Source: an uncultured Clostridium sp. | GTDB lineage: Bacteria; Bacillota; Clostridia; Lachnospirales; Lachnospiraceae | Assembly: GCA_947643685.1 (NCBI GenBank) | Contig: CANRXD010000060.1 | Location: forward strand, 1 to 8,090 | Reading direction: 5' to 3' | Length of the DNA stretch: 8,090 nt | Shown: positions 1 through 6,818 of the stretch, in pieces | Layout of the letters: every line of letters starts with the position of its first letter | Numbering within the stretch: position 1 is the stretch's first letter | Made by a program: the position numbers and the translations under genes | Notes under the pieces: model-generated | Database searches by the model: none | What the model was told of the DNA's origin: nothing | The model's input: the letters and a program-made list of their open reading frames with translations, nothing else

Positions 1-2
1 GT

Positions 3-536
3 TACCGCAGAGCGGCACAGAAAAAGCGGGTCCGGGATCTGACAGGCTTACGTTTCGGGCGGCTTCTGGTTCTGGAGGCGGTTCTGGACGGGGATGGATT
101 CTTAAGCGCCTGGAAATGCCAGTGCGACTGCGGGAAGCAATGCGTCTGCAAGTCTGCCAGTCTTACATCGGGGATTACAAAAAGCTGCGGATGTCTTCAG
201 GAAGAACAACGGAAGGAAAACATGAATAAAGCCATCCATTTCGTTGACGGGACCTGTGTGGAGCGGATTGCCTGCCGGAAGACGTTTGTAAATAATACGA
301 CCGGCCACAGGGGCGTTTACCGGAGGGAAAATAACCGATGGCGGGCCTGTATCGGATTCCAGGGAAAGGTGTATTATCTTGGCTCCTTTGAGAATTTTGA
401 GGATGCCGTAAAGGCGAGGCTTACGGCAGAGGAGAATCTGTATGATACATTTTTGGAACAATATGCAGAAAAAAAGGGAAATCCGCCTTCCGGCGTAAAG
501 ATGCGTGGAAGGCAGGGGGGAGAAAAGAATTTTTGA
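3..536 (+). CDS. AP2 domain protein with N-terminal Cys-rich segment, 5' partial
   Basis: The frame is open from the left edge to the TGA at 534-536, giving 177 visible residues; the ATG at 222 is internal (visible residue 74), because clear family sequence lies before it. Visible residues 12-27 carry the DLTGxRFGRLxVLE motif. Next comes a Cys-rich, probably metal-binding segment with C39, C41, C43, C47, C49 and a SCGC motif at 61-64. Residues about 95-145 form an AP2-type DNA-binding domain, with GHRGVYRR, then NRWRACIGFQGKVYYLGSF and an EDAVKAR helix. This architecture is frequent in Firmicutes and phages and is related to AP2-bearing HNH or integrase-like proteins, but no HNH catalytic motif is visible here. 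The usual length is near 180-200 residues, so only a short N-terminus is probably missing. The tail after residue 158 is basic and low in complexity. It probably binds DNA; its target and any role in pel control are unknown. Confidence 0.8.
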   Translation, partial: YRRAAQKKRVRDLTGLRFGRLLVLEAVLDGDGFLSAWKCQCDCGKQCVCKSASLTSGITKSCGCLQEEQRKENMNKAIHFVDGTCVERIACRKTFVNNTTGHRGVYRRENNRWRACIGFQGKVYYLGSFENFEDAVKARLTAEENLYDTFLEQYAEKKGNPPSGVKMRGRQGGEKNF

Positions 537-557
537 GATAAGCGGAAAAGATCTTTC

Positions 558-576
558 AGAGGAGGAAGGAAAGGAA
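558..576 (+). promoter_or_regulatory. Ribosome binding region of the first pel-block gene
   Basis: A purine-rich run contains AGAGGAGG at 558-565 and a second GGAAAGGAA-like element ending at 576, four bases before the ATG at 581. Two stacked Shine-Dalgarno-like elements make the ATG at 581 a secure start. The gap to the AP2 gene is only 44 bases and shows no convincing -35/-10 pair, so the operon promoter lies within or upstream of the AP2 gene. Confidence 0.6.
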
Positions 577-580
577 CCTT

Positions 581-1141
581 ATGAAAATCGTCTATATTGG
601 AGCGAATGACGGATTAGCAGAAACGCTGATTGAGCGGATGGCGCAGGAAGGGAATGATGTCTACCTTCTGTCAAACAAGGCGATTCCAAGGAAAACGAAG
701 AACATTGCCCCACATCGTTTTTACCGCAGTCCGCGCAAGGGAGAAAGTTTTGGAAAACTCTTATGTTCCATCTCTCCGGACTGTGTCATATTTGCCGGAA
801 ACAATTACATAAGCAGCGCCCACGGGGAAGAAGCAGACGAGGATGTGACCCTGCTGGCCCGGACGCTGCGAACCGCCGCCGCATTTCCATGTGCGAAATT
901 TATCCTGCTGTCGTCGATAGAAGTGTACGGAAATACAGAGGGAAAGGCCGATGAGTCCGCAGAGTGTGCGGCCGTCAGCGAACGGGGCATCCGGTTTATC
1001 CGGGAAGAGCAGCTTCTGGATATTTACCGGAAACAGCAGAGCACAGATGCGGTGATTCTCCGGGCATCGCAGCTTTATTCCAATCGTCCCAAAGAGGGGG
1101 AAGGCGACATTCTGAGCCAGAGCTTTTCTGCTGCCATGTAG
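581..1141 (+). CDS. NAD-dependent epimerase-like (extended SDR) N-terminal lobe, ended by in-frame TAG
   Basis: This 186-residue product has an extended-SDR Rossmann start (MKIVYIGANDGLAETLI), with a relaxed glycine motif G7xxxG11xA13 in place of GxxGxxG. Strand-like segments follow at about 67-73 (DCVIFAG) and 106-112 (KFILLSS), and SS-x-x-VYG at 111-117 is typical of UDP-sugar epimerases. The usual catalytic Tyr-x-x-x-Lys is not visible; by alignment of the helix ending in EEQLL, those positions are about R135 and F139. It is too short for an SDR (about 300 residues). The missing C-terminal lobe lies directly downstream in the same frame, beyond the TAG at 1139-1141, fused to PelD. In other pel clusters a separate UDP-GlcNAc C4-epimerase (PelX type) supplies precursor; this domain may derive from such an enzyme, but activity is doubtful. 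The start is supported by the strong ribosome binding site at 558-576. Confidence 0.75.
   Translation: MKIVYIGANDGLAETLIERMAQEGNDVYLLSNKAIPRKTKNIAPHRFYRSPRKGESFGKLLCSISPDCVIFAGNNYISSAHGEEADEDVTLLARTLRTAAAFPCAKFILLSSIEVYGNTEGKADESAECAAVSERGIRFIREEQLLDIYRKQQSTDAVILRASQLYSNRPKEGEGDILSQSFSAAM
1139..1141 (+). other. In-frame TAG inside the SDR fold
   Basis: The reading ...GCC ATG TAG CCG GAA AGC CAT ATG... places the stop after residue 186, between the central helix of the SDR and its HVSDFVDAI motif. Single-base parents include CAG (Gln), AAG (Lys), GAG (Glu), TGG (Trp) and TAY (Tyr). The coding character resumes in the next codons without a frame change. Confidence 0.85.
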
Positions 1142-1143
1142 CC

Positions 1144-1149
1144 GGAAAG
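1144..1149 (+). promoter_or_regulatory. Weak restart site before the downstream PelD start
   Basis: GGAAAG lies four bases before the ATG at 1154, and a second in-frame ATG is at 1166. It is a poor Shine-Dalgarno match compared with the other genes here. Because the TAG sits only 12 bases before ATG 1154, terminating ribosomes could re-initiate there, which would allow PelD to be made separately. Confidence 0.3.
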
Positions 1150-1153
1150 CCAT

Positions 1154-2722
1154 ATGACAGCCCATATGTTCCAGCCGCTCCACGTTTCTGACTTTGTGGA
1201 TGCCATCAAGCGGGTGACCGATGGCGGGGAACAGTATGTTTACAATGTCTGCGGAAGTGACGGGATGTCCGCAGAGCGCCTGTACCAGCTGATCTGTCAG
1301 CAGGAGAGTTTTCCGGAGCAGGATGTCCGGTGGAAAGAGCCTGAGGGTGTTACCCTGGCGGACAGCAGCCGAATCAGGCAGGAGCTGGGATGGAGCGATG
1401 TCCGGAATCTGGAAAAACAGCTGCAAAGGGGTGAGATCACCTATGAGAGAGCTCCGGCAAAAAAACGGAATAAGAAAACGTGGACCATTCCGGCCGATAT
1501 TCGCCAGATGGCAGAGAATCTTCTGCTTTTTGAGGTGTTTTTTGTTCTGAATTCCCTTTGCAGTACCCACAGTCTTTTTTCCCGGATTGACTGGCTGATG
1601 ATATATGTTATTTTGATCTCCATATCATACAATATTTATCAGAGCGCTTTGGCGGCAGTTTTGGCCAGCGCTGCTTTTTTGTACAGCCAGGGCCTGAGTA
1701 TTCAGGAGATGACTTCGTTCTATACATATGGGAACGTTGTGCTGGCGTTTGTGCAATTCGTATCCCTGGGCCTTATGGTCAGCTATACCACGAACCTGTT
1801 TAAACAGGATGCCTGGAGCGTCCGTCTTGATTTGGAAATGCTGAAGGAAGAGTATGAGGATCTGAAAGCCATCAATGAGGAAAATGTACTGATTAAAAAT
1901 GAGTATGAGGAGCGTCTTCTCACGTCTAAGACAGGTTTTCCAAAGCTGTATGACCTGATCAGCCGCCTGATGGTCCAGGAGCCGGACCGGATTCTCATGG
2001 AGACCATGCAGGTGATTTCGGAGCTGGTCCGCACGGACACGGTGGCCGTTTATCAGGGACAGGCAGGAAGCCCCTGGCTCCGTCTTGTGGCTGCCTTAAG
2101 CGATAATTCCGCAATGGACGGAAAGACCTGGAACCTCTCCGGATTTCCCCGGATTTACGACGCTGTGGCGAAAGGGGAGCTTTATCAGGGAGAGTTTGGG
2201 AGCGGGGAACCGGCTGCGGTACTGTCCATTGTCTGCCGGAACGTTCCCGCGGCGGTGATCCTTATTAAGACGCTGCCCTATGAGTGTGAAACTCTGTACC
2301 ATGCCAATCTGCTGAAAACCATGTCCCTGCTGCTGCGGGACGCCATGGAAAAGGCGCTGCAATATGAGGAGCTGTCCAGGGAAAGCCGCTATGTGAAAGA
2401 TACGGATGTTCTGAAGCCGGAGGCCTTCCACAAACGTGTCCTTCTGGCCGAGGAAAAGGCGGAGAAAAGCATGGCGGAGTATTGTGTGGTGGAGCTTCTG
2501 TATTCCGGAACTCTTGCGGAGGCCGCCGGCCTGGTCAGCCGGACCATCCGTGTGACAGACTGTCTGGGAACAGATGGAGAAGGAAAACTTTTTGTCATGC
2601 TGAATAATACTGCCTCTGGAAATCTGGAATATCTCCAGAAGCGCCTTCTGGCCTGCGGCGTGGAGGTCTGCTCCGTTCTGGACAACCCCGCAGAGGTTCT
2701 GGGCGAACTGGTTACGGCTTAA
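1154..2722 (+). CDS. pelD: PelD: membrane c-di-GMP receptor of Pel synthesis, with N-terminal SDR remnant
   Basis: Residues 1-100 of this 522-residue frame are the C-terminal lobe of an SDR epimerase fold (HVSDFVDAI at 10-18; DSSRIRQELGW at 70-80). Four hydrophobic helices follow at about 121-136, 146-162, 164-180 and 194-215. A charged coiled-coil-like stretch spans about 222-258, a GAF-like domain about 265-400, and a degenerate GGDEF-like domain about 415-515. In the last, R466-V-T-D469 matches the RxxD inhibitory site that binds c-di-GMP, while the GGDEF active site is replaced by GEGKLF (475-480), so cyclase activity is not expected. This layout (4 TM, coiled coil, GAF, degenerate GGDEF) is that of PelD, which in Pseudomonas and Bacillus cereus activates Pel polymer synthesis on binding c-di-GMP. 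It is 30 bases upstream of pelE. The start at 1154 is uncertain because the natural start is probably 581. Confidence 0.85.
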   Translation: MTAHMFQPLHVSDFVDAIKRVTDGGEQYVYNVCGSDGMSAERLYQLICQQESFPEQDVRWKEPEGVTLADSSRIRQELGWSDVRNLEKQLQRGEITYERAPAKKRNKKTWTIPADIRQMAENLLLFEVFFVLNSLCSTHSLFSRIDWLMIYVILISISYNIYQSALAAVLASAAFLYSQGLSIQEMTSFYTYGNVVLAFVQFVSLGLMVSYTTNLFKQDAWSVRLDLEMLKEEYEDLKAINEENVLIKNEYEERLLTSKTGFPKLYDLISRLMVQEPDRILMETMQVISELVRTDTVAVYQGQAGSPWLRLVAALSDNSAMDGKTWNLSGFPRIYDAVAKGELYQGEFGSGEPAAVLSIVCRNVPAAVILIKTLPYECETLYHANLLKTMSLLLRDAMEKALQYEELSRESRYVKDTDVLKPEAFHKRVLLAEEKAEKSMAEYCVVELLYSGTLAEAAGLVSRTIRVTDCLGTDGEGKLFVMLNNTASGNLEYLQKRLLACGVEVCSVLDNPAEVLGELVTA

Positions 2723-2740
2723 ACCCCACAGACGGAAAGC

Positions 2741-2745
2741 GAGGT
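2741..2745 (+). promoter_or_regulatory. Ribosome binding site of pelE
   Basis: GAGGT lies seven bases before the ATG at 2753, within the 30-base gap after pelD. It fixes the pelE start so that the first membrane helix begins at residue 2. Confidence 0.5.
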
Positions 2746-2752
2746 TTCGATC

Positions 2753-3637
2753 ATGTTGATTTGGTTTTTAGCGGCGAATTTTGCCTTGACGGTACTGTAC
2801 GTCGTCATAAAGCGAATCCGTCGGGAGGGGGCCGGGATGGCAGTTTACTTCTTTTTCCTTCCGGGACTTGGATTTCTCATTTATTTTCTGCCGGGACTTT
2901 TGCGGGCGTTTTTAGGCAGGTTGGGAGTTGACCGGGAAGCCATCCTGATCCGCGCTTTTGATGTTGAGCTGCAGCCGGAACATCCCGATGTGCGGGAGGC
3001 GTTAAATGTGGTTCCGGTGGAGGATGCCATGGCTGTCAGCGGGAACGCGGAAAAAAGGGCCCTTTTGTTAAAGCAACTGAAAAAAGACCTGCAAGAGAAT
3101 TACAGGATACTTCTGGCGGCAGAGCGGGACGAGGATTCCGAGTCGGCCCATTATGCGGCGGTTGCGAAAACAGAAATATACCGTCTCCATCAGACGCGGT
3201 GGCTGGAGTGCCGCAGGGATTATGAGAAGGATCCAAAAAACCCGGAGAAATACCATACAGCCTGTGCGGTTCTGGCGGAGATGCTGGCCAACGGCGTACT
3301 TTCTTCACGAGAGAAAAGCGCCTACCACAAACATTTGTGTGATCTGGTGCAGAAACAGATTGATACCGCAGAAAGCGAGGTCTCTCCGGAAGAGTATGAA
3401 GAATATTTAAGCTCCCTGGTGGAGCTTGGCCGGTATGCGGACGCCAAACTTCTCTGGCAGAAATACGCGGACCGGATGCGGAGCGAAAAAGCTTATGAAG
3501 ATATGCTGAAATTGTTTTACCAGGAGGGGGACCGGCAGAAATTTAAGGCTGTTCTGGACGACCTGTGTAAAAATAAACAGATTCGCCTTTCACCAAAAGG
3601 GCTGGAACAGCTGCGCTACTGGATGGGCCGCCTGTAA
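2753..3637 (+). CDS. pelE: PelE: membrane scaffold protein of the Pel complex
   Basis: This 294-residue protein has two N-terminal membrane helices (about 2-20 and 30-52) followed by a long, charged, all-helical cytoplasmic part. The segment VVPVEDAMAVSGNAEKR (86-102) followed by QLKKDLQEN resembles the conserved junction seen in PelE-type proteins. The helical pairs at about 140-290 (ELGRYADAKLLWQKYADRM, LFYQEGDRQKFKAVLDDL) look like TPR repeats. PelE is known to interact with PelD and to help assemble the PelDEFG inner-membrane complex; the TPR-like part is thought to mediate protein contacts. Identification rests on topology, repeat character and position between pelD and the pelA-like gene, since PelE diverges strongly in sequence. 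No signal peptide or catalytic motif is seen. Confidence 0.75.
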   Translation: MLIWFLAANFALTVLYVVIKRIRREGAGMAVYFFFLPGLGFLIYFLPGLLRAFLGRLGVDREAILIRAFDVELQPEHPDVREALNVVPVEDAMAVSGNAEKRALLLKQLKKDLQENYRILLAAERDEDSESAHYAAVAKTEIYRLHQTRWLECRRDYEKDPKNPEKYHTACAVLAEMLANGVLSSREKSAYHKHLCDLVQKQIDTAESEVSPEEYEEYLSSLVELGRYADAKLLWQKYADRMRSEKAYEDMLKLFYQEGDRQKFKAVLDDLCKNKQIRLSPKGLEQLRYWMGRL

Positions 3638-3680
3638 AAAGCGCCGGGGTTTTATATTTTAATAGATGGAGTGACAAAAT

Positions 3681-5381
3681 ATGGTATCATTCAAACGGTT
3701 TCTGCATATCATCCTGATCATTGCCGTCCTTGGCGGTATTTTTCTGATTTACAGTATCAACGAGAGCCGGCCTGCAAGTGTTGGAGCCATGAGCAGACTT
3801 GTTCCGGAACGGGAATTTGCCGAAATGACGCCGGTGGATGCGGGGGAAAAGCCCCGGGTTTACCTTCTGGGGGATCCTCTGGATGAGCATGGCGGGGAGA
3901 TTTACCACAATGTCCGGCAGCTCTGCGACGACCTGAAGCTTTCAGTAGTCGGTGAAGGACATTTGGATTTTGATAAGGCAGAGGAGAGCGATCTGCTTAT
4001 TTTTTGCGATGACCGTATCAGCCGGTATGCGGACCTGACAGAGCTTTCAGAGTTTATTGCCGGGGGAGGACGGGTTATTCTGGCGGCGGGCCTTATGGAA
4101 GGGGACGGCGACCTTTGCCTGTGGCCGGCATTTGGCATTGAAGAGAAGTTGGCGGGGGGAGACTATCACGATCTGGTTTTTGAAAAACCGCTGCTGCCTG
4201 TTCAGCCGGAGAAGGCCTGGTATGATGGAAACAGTGGTTCCGCCCGGATCCGTGTCAGCGATGATGCGTCTGTTTATATCCGCGATAGGGGAGACGGCGT
4301 CCCTGTCCTTTATACATATGACTGGCAGAAGGGCAGCGTCTGCCTGATCAATGGGACATTTCTCAAAGACGCCTGCAACATGGGGCTTCTGACCGGGGCC
4401 ATCGGCGCACTGCTGCCGGACTTTGCCTATCCGGTTCTGGGGGTGAAGGTCATATTCCTTGACCATTTCCCCATGATTACGTCTGCGGATGACGAGCTGT
4501 GCAGGCGGATATACGGTTATTCTGCGGAAGGATTTGTCCGGGATGTGGTATGGCCTGCCTTTCAGGGAGAGAGTCTTCGCACCAATACGCCATATACCAC
4601 CAGCATATTGGCGGCGGCTTCTGAGGAAAGCTTCGGGGCAGTGAATGACGCGGTGTTTATGACGGTCTGTAAGTCAGCGCTGCAGTTTGGCGGAGAGCTG
4701 ATCTATGCAGCCAGGTGCCCGGAGGACGGGAGGGTTGTTTTTAATCAGGCGCTTATGGACCGGTTTCTGGCAACCTTTACAAACTATACCGTTCGAGGAC
4801 TGGCCCTGGAAACCGATCATTTTTTCCCGGAAATCCTTTCTGAGCCAGGTGCGGATATCCGGTTTGTCCGGGGAATGCTGGGAAGCCGTAATACGCGGCT
4901 TTCCTGGGAGGATGGATATACAGTCTTTCCCGCCGCCACCAGTGGAAATTCCATTGAAAGTGGCAATCTTTTTGCCATCAGCTCTGTCCTGGGGGCCTAT
5001 GGCATGGTTTCCCATGTATTCGATGTCAGCATGATGATTACAAGAGACGGAGAGACGGCCTCGTGGGAGATTGATAAAGGGCAGCTGGGGATTTTTGAAT
5101 CGGAAGTCCTGGCCAATGTGTCCTGGCTGGAGGGAAAAACCTTATCCCAGACCGGGGACGATGTGAGGAGCTATCAGGAACTGGATTACGGCTGGACGAG
5201 GAATGAAAGCCGTTTAGAGTTTTATTGCAGCGGCGCTGTGAAAGGACAGGCATTCTTTTATCACACGGACAGCCGTATTATCGGTGTGGAGGGTCTGACA
5301 TGTCAGGATGTGGGAAATGGGTATTATCTGCTGCGTATTCAGGAAAATCATGGAGTGATTACGCTGGAGGAGGGAGAATAA
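3681..5381 (+). CDS. pelA: PelA-like membrane-anchored protein, DUF2194-like, probable polysaccharide deacetylase fold
   Basis: This 566-residue protein has a basic N-terminus and one membrane helix (about 7-25), giving an anchored extracellular domain. Residues 58-136 (RVYLLGD to GGGRVILAAG) look like a Rossmann or glutamine-amidotransferase-like fold. From about 254 a second domain begins with VKVIFLDHFPMI, then IYGYSAEGFVRDVVWPAF. This resembles the DUF2194 family found with pelF/pelG in Clostridia, related to polysaccharide deacetylases. D261 would be the first Asp of the usual D-D motif, and the second is H262 here. A later GMVSHVFDV (441-449) may supply another active-site His. The C-terminal part from about 455 is beta-rich. 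Gram-positive clusters have a deacetylase-type PelA at this position, so partial de-N-acetylation of the polymer is the likely role; no glycoside hydrolase motif is recognised. GGAG at 3668-3671, nine bases upstream, supports the ATG. The symbol reflects position and probable function. Confidence 0.65.
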   Translation: MVSFKRFLHIILIIAVLGGIFLIYSINESRPASVGAMSRLVPEREFAEMTPVDAGEKPRVYLLGDPLDEHGGEIYHNVRQLCDDLKLSVVGEGHLDFDKAEESDLLIFCDDRISRYADLTELSEFIAGGGRVILAAGLMEGDGDLCLWPAFGIEEKLAGGDYHDLVFEKPLLPVQPEKAWYDGNSGSARIRVSDDASVYIRDRGDGVPVLYTYDWQKGSVCLINGTFLKDACNMGLLTGAIGALLPDFAYPVLGVKVIFLDHFPMITSADDELCRRIYGYSAEGFVRDVVWPAFQGESLRTNTPYTTSILAAASEESFGAVNDAVFMTVCKSALQFGGELIYAARCPEDGRVVFNQALMDRFLATFTNYTVRGLALETDHFFPEILSEPGADIRFVRGMLGSRNTRLSWEDGYTVFPAATSGNSIESGNLFAISSVLGAYGMVSHVFDVSMMITRDGETASWEIDKGQLGIFESEVLANVSWLEGKTLSQTGDDVRSYQELDYGWTRNESRLEFYCSGAVKGQAFFYHTDSRIIGVEGLTCQDVGNGYYLLRIQENHGVITLEEGE

Positions 5382-5384
5382 ACG

Positions 5385-6818
5385 ATGCGGGTATGTTTGA
5401 TCTGTGAGGGAAGCTACCCCTACGTTCCGGGAGGAGTCTCCAGCTGGGTGCAGATGCTGTGCAGCCAGTTTCAGGATGTGGAGTTTGTGATATGGGCCAT
5501 TGCGACCACAAGAGAAGAAATGTCAAAGTATGCGTACCGGATACCGGAAAATGTAAAGGAGATTCAGACGCTGTACCTGGGAGATGTGACATTCAAAAAA
5601 ACCGGCCGGAAAATCCGGCTGACCAAGGAGGAAAAAGCTACCCTTAAGGGACTGCTGATCGGATCTCTGGATGCCATCAACTGGACCGGCGTACTGGAAC
5701 TGGCAAGGCAGCACCGTAAGCATCTTTGTGACCTTTTGATGAGTGAATCTTTCTTTGACATCTGCAGGGAGGAGTATCGCAGGCAGAAATCCAGGAAAGT
5801 ATTCCTTCATTTCCTGTGGAATTTCAGGGGAATCTATTTCCCTTTGATGTATACCCTTTCGCAGGAAATTCCAAAGGCGGATATTTACCATGCCATTTCG
5901 GCCGGTTATGCCGGTATTCTGGGAAGCTGCGCTTCCTATATGGAGGGAGTTCCTCTTCTTTTATCGGAACACGGGATTTACACAAGAGAGCGGGAAGAGG
6001 ACATTATCCGCTCCCAGTGGGTAGTCGGTGAGTTTAAGGAACCGTGGATTGAATTTTTTAAAAAGCTTTCTTTTACCGCATATCAGCAGGCCAGCGTGGT
6101 TACCACTTTGTTTGGAACAAACCGCTCTCTCCAGATTGAGCTGAAATGCCCGCCGGAAAAGATTGCTGTCATCCCCAACGGTGTGAACACCGGAGATTTT
6201 GAGTCCTGCAGAAAAGAGAAAAAGAGCGGCCCTATGACTTTGGGGGCGGTGCTGCGGGTAGTTCCTATCAAGGATGTGAAGACCATGCTTCTGGCTTTCG
6301 ACATTGTGAAGCGGGCGGAACCTGAGACACGGTTAAAGATCATGGGAAACTGTACGGAAGATCCGGTGTACTACCAGGAATGTGTGGAGCTTCTGGCGGA
6401 ACTGGGGACAGAAGATGTGGAATTTCTGGGACTTGTGAATATCAGGGAGCATCTTCCGGAGGTAGACCTTCTGCTTTTGTCCAGCATCAGTGAGGGACAG
6501 CCTCTGGCAATCCTGGAAGGTATGGCGGCGGAGATCCCCTTTGTGGCTACAAATGTGGGTGATTGCAGGGCCTTGCTGGAGGGGGAGCGTGAAGATGATG
6601 ATTTTGGCCCGGCCGGACTGGTCGTACCGGTTATGAACAGCGAGGCCATGGCACAGGCGATTCTTCGCTGTATCAGAAATCCGGAGCTGCTTAACCATAT
6701 GGGGCAGGCCGGCAGAAAACGGGTGGAGGCGTATTACAGCCGGGAAGGGATGCTAAATGCATACCACAGTATCTATGAAAACCTGAAGGAGGAGTCTCAT
6801 GGCAGGAATCGGATTTGA
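5385..6818 (+). CDS. pelF: PelF: cytoplasmic GT4 glycosyltransferase, Pel polymerase
   Basis: This 477-residue protein is the most recognisable of the set. It opens with MRVCLICEGSYPYVPGGVSS, the PelF N-terminus with the glycine-rich loop of GT-B enzymes. Motifs follow in order: IYHAISAGYAG (167-177), LLSEHGIYTRER (192-203), IPNGVN (263-268), the donor-phosphate-binding R291 and K296 in RVVPIKDV, and the E-x7-E motif E370-GQPLAIL-E378. VATNVGDCRALLEG (387-400) completes the donor site. Length and motifs are complete, so it should be active. PelF uses UDP-linked N-acetylhexosamine to build the Pel chain at the inner face of the membrane, in complex with PelD, PelE and PelG. It starts three bases after the pelA-like stop, and its ribosome binding site (GGAGGAGGGAG, about 5366-5376) lies inside that gene. 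It ends inside pelG. Confidence 0.95.
   Translation: MRVCLICEGSYPYVPGGVSSWVQMLCSQFQDVEFVIWAIATTREEMSKYAYRIPENVKEIQTLYLGDVTFKKTGRKIRLTKEEKATLKGLLIGSLDAINWTGVLELARQHRKHLCDLLMSESFFDICREEYRRQKSRKVFLHFLWNFRGIYFPLMYTLSQEIPKADIYHAISAGYAGILGSCASYMEGVPLLLSEHGIYTREREEDIIRSQWVVGEFKEPWIEFFKKLSFTAYQQASVVTTLFGTNRSLQIELKCPPEKIAVIPNGVNTGDFESCRKEKKSGPMTLGAVLRVVPIKDVKTMLLAFDIVKRAEPETRLKIMGNCTEDPVYYQECVELLAELGTEDVEFLGLVNIREHLPEVDLLLLSSISEGQPLAILEGMAAEIPFVATNVGDCRALLEGEREDDDFGPAGLVVPVMNSEAMAQAILRCIRNPELLNHMGQAGRKRVEAYYSREGMLNAYHSIYENLKEESHGRNRI
6786..6792 (+). promoter_or_regulatory. Ribosome binding site of pelG inside pelF
   Basis: AAGGAGG, a full-strength Shine-Dalgarno sequence, lies six bases before the ATG at 6799. 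It settles the pelG start and implies translational coupling with pelF, whose last 20 bases overlap pelG. Confidence 0.75.

Larger units (their letters stand above)
581..2722 (+). pseudogene. pelD: SDR-PelD fusion gene interrupted by one amber codon (alternative reading of the two parts)
   Basis: The two open frames at 581-1141 and 1154-2722 are in the same phase (573 bases between their ATGs). Only one stop, TAG at 1139-1141, separates them. Upstream is the nucleotide-binding lobe of an SDR. Downstream, the first roughly 100 residues carry the rest of that fold: a QPLHVSDFVDAI segment like the HV-x-D motif of epimerases, and DSSRIRQELGW, typical of the SDR C-terminus. The PelD membrane region follows. 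Read through, the gene would encode 713 residues plus the stop codon's residue position included in that count. This entry records the view that it was one gene, now nonsense-mutated, miscalled in sequencing, or decoded by readthrough. There is no frameshift and no other stop in the frame, so decay, if real, is recent. Confidence 0.5.

Noticed and set aside
222..536. AP2 gene starting at ATG 222
   Set aside because: The same frame continues upstream to the window edge with clear family motifs (DLTG-RFGR, Cys-rich segment, SCGC), so this ATG is internal.
547..556. Perfect 10-base palindrome AAAGATCTTT before the first pel-block gene
   Set aside because: It is short and AT-rich, with no second copy or flanking promoter elements, so chance is an adequate explanation; it is neither a terminator nor a convincing operator.
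537..580. Riboswitch or promoter in the gap before the pel block
   Set aside because: Forty-four bases are too few for a c-di-GMP riboswitch, and no -35/-10 pair with sensible spacing is visible.
761..1570. 269-residue open frame on the minus strand across the amber site
   Set aside because: It is antisense to well-supported SDR and PelD sequence and has no recognisable domain. It could have offered another explanation for the split, but the + strand frame is clearly coding on both sides of the TAG.
3638..3680. Possible terminator between pelE and the pelA-like gene (GCGCCGGGGTTTTATATTTTAAT)
   Set aside because: The GC part does not form a stable stem with a loop, and there is no uninterrupted T-run after a hairpin. 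It reads as an AT-rich spacer with a ribosome binding site.
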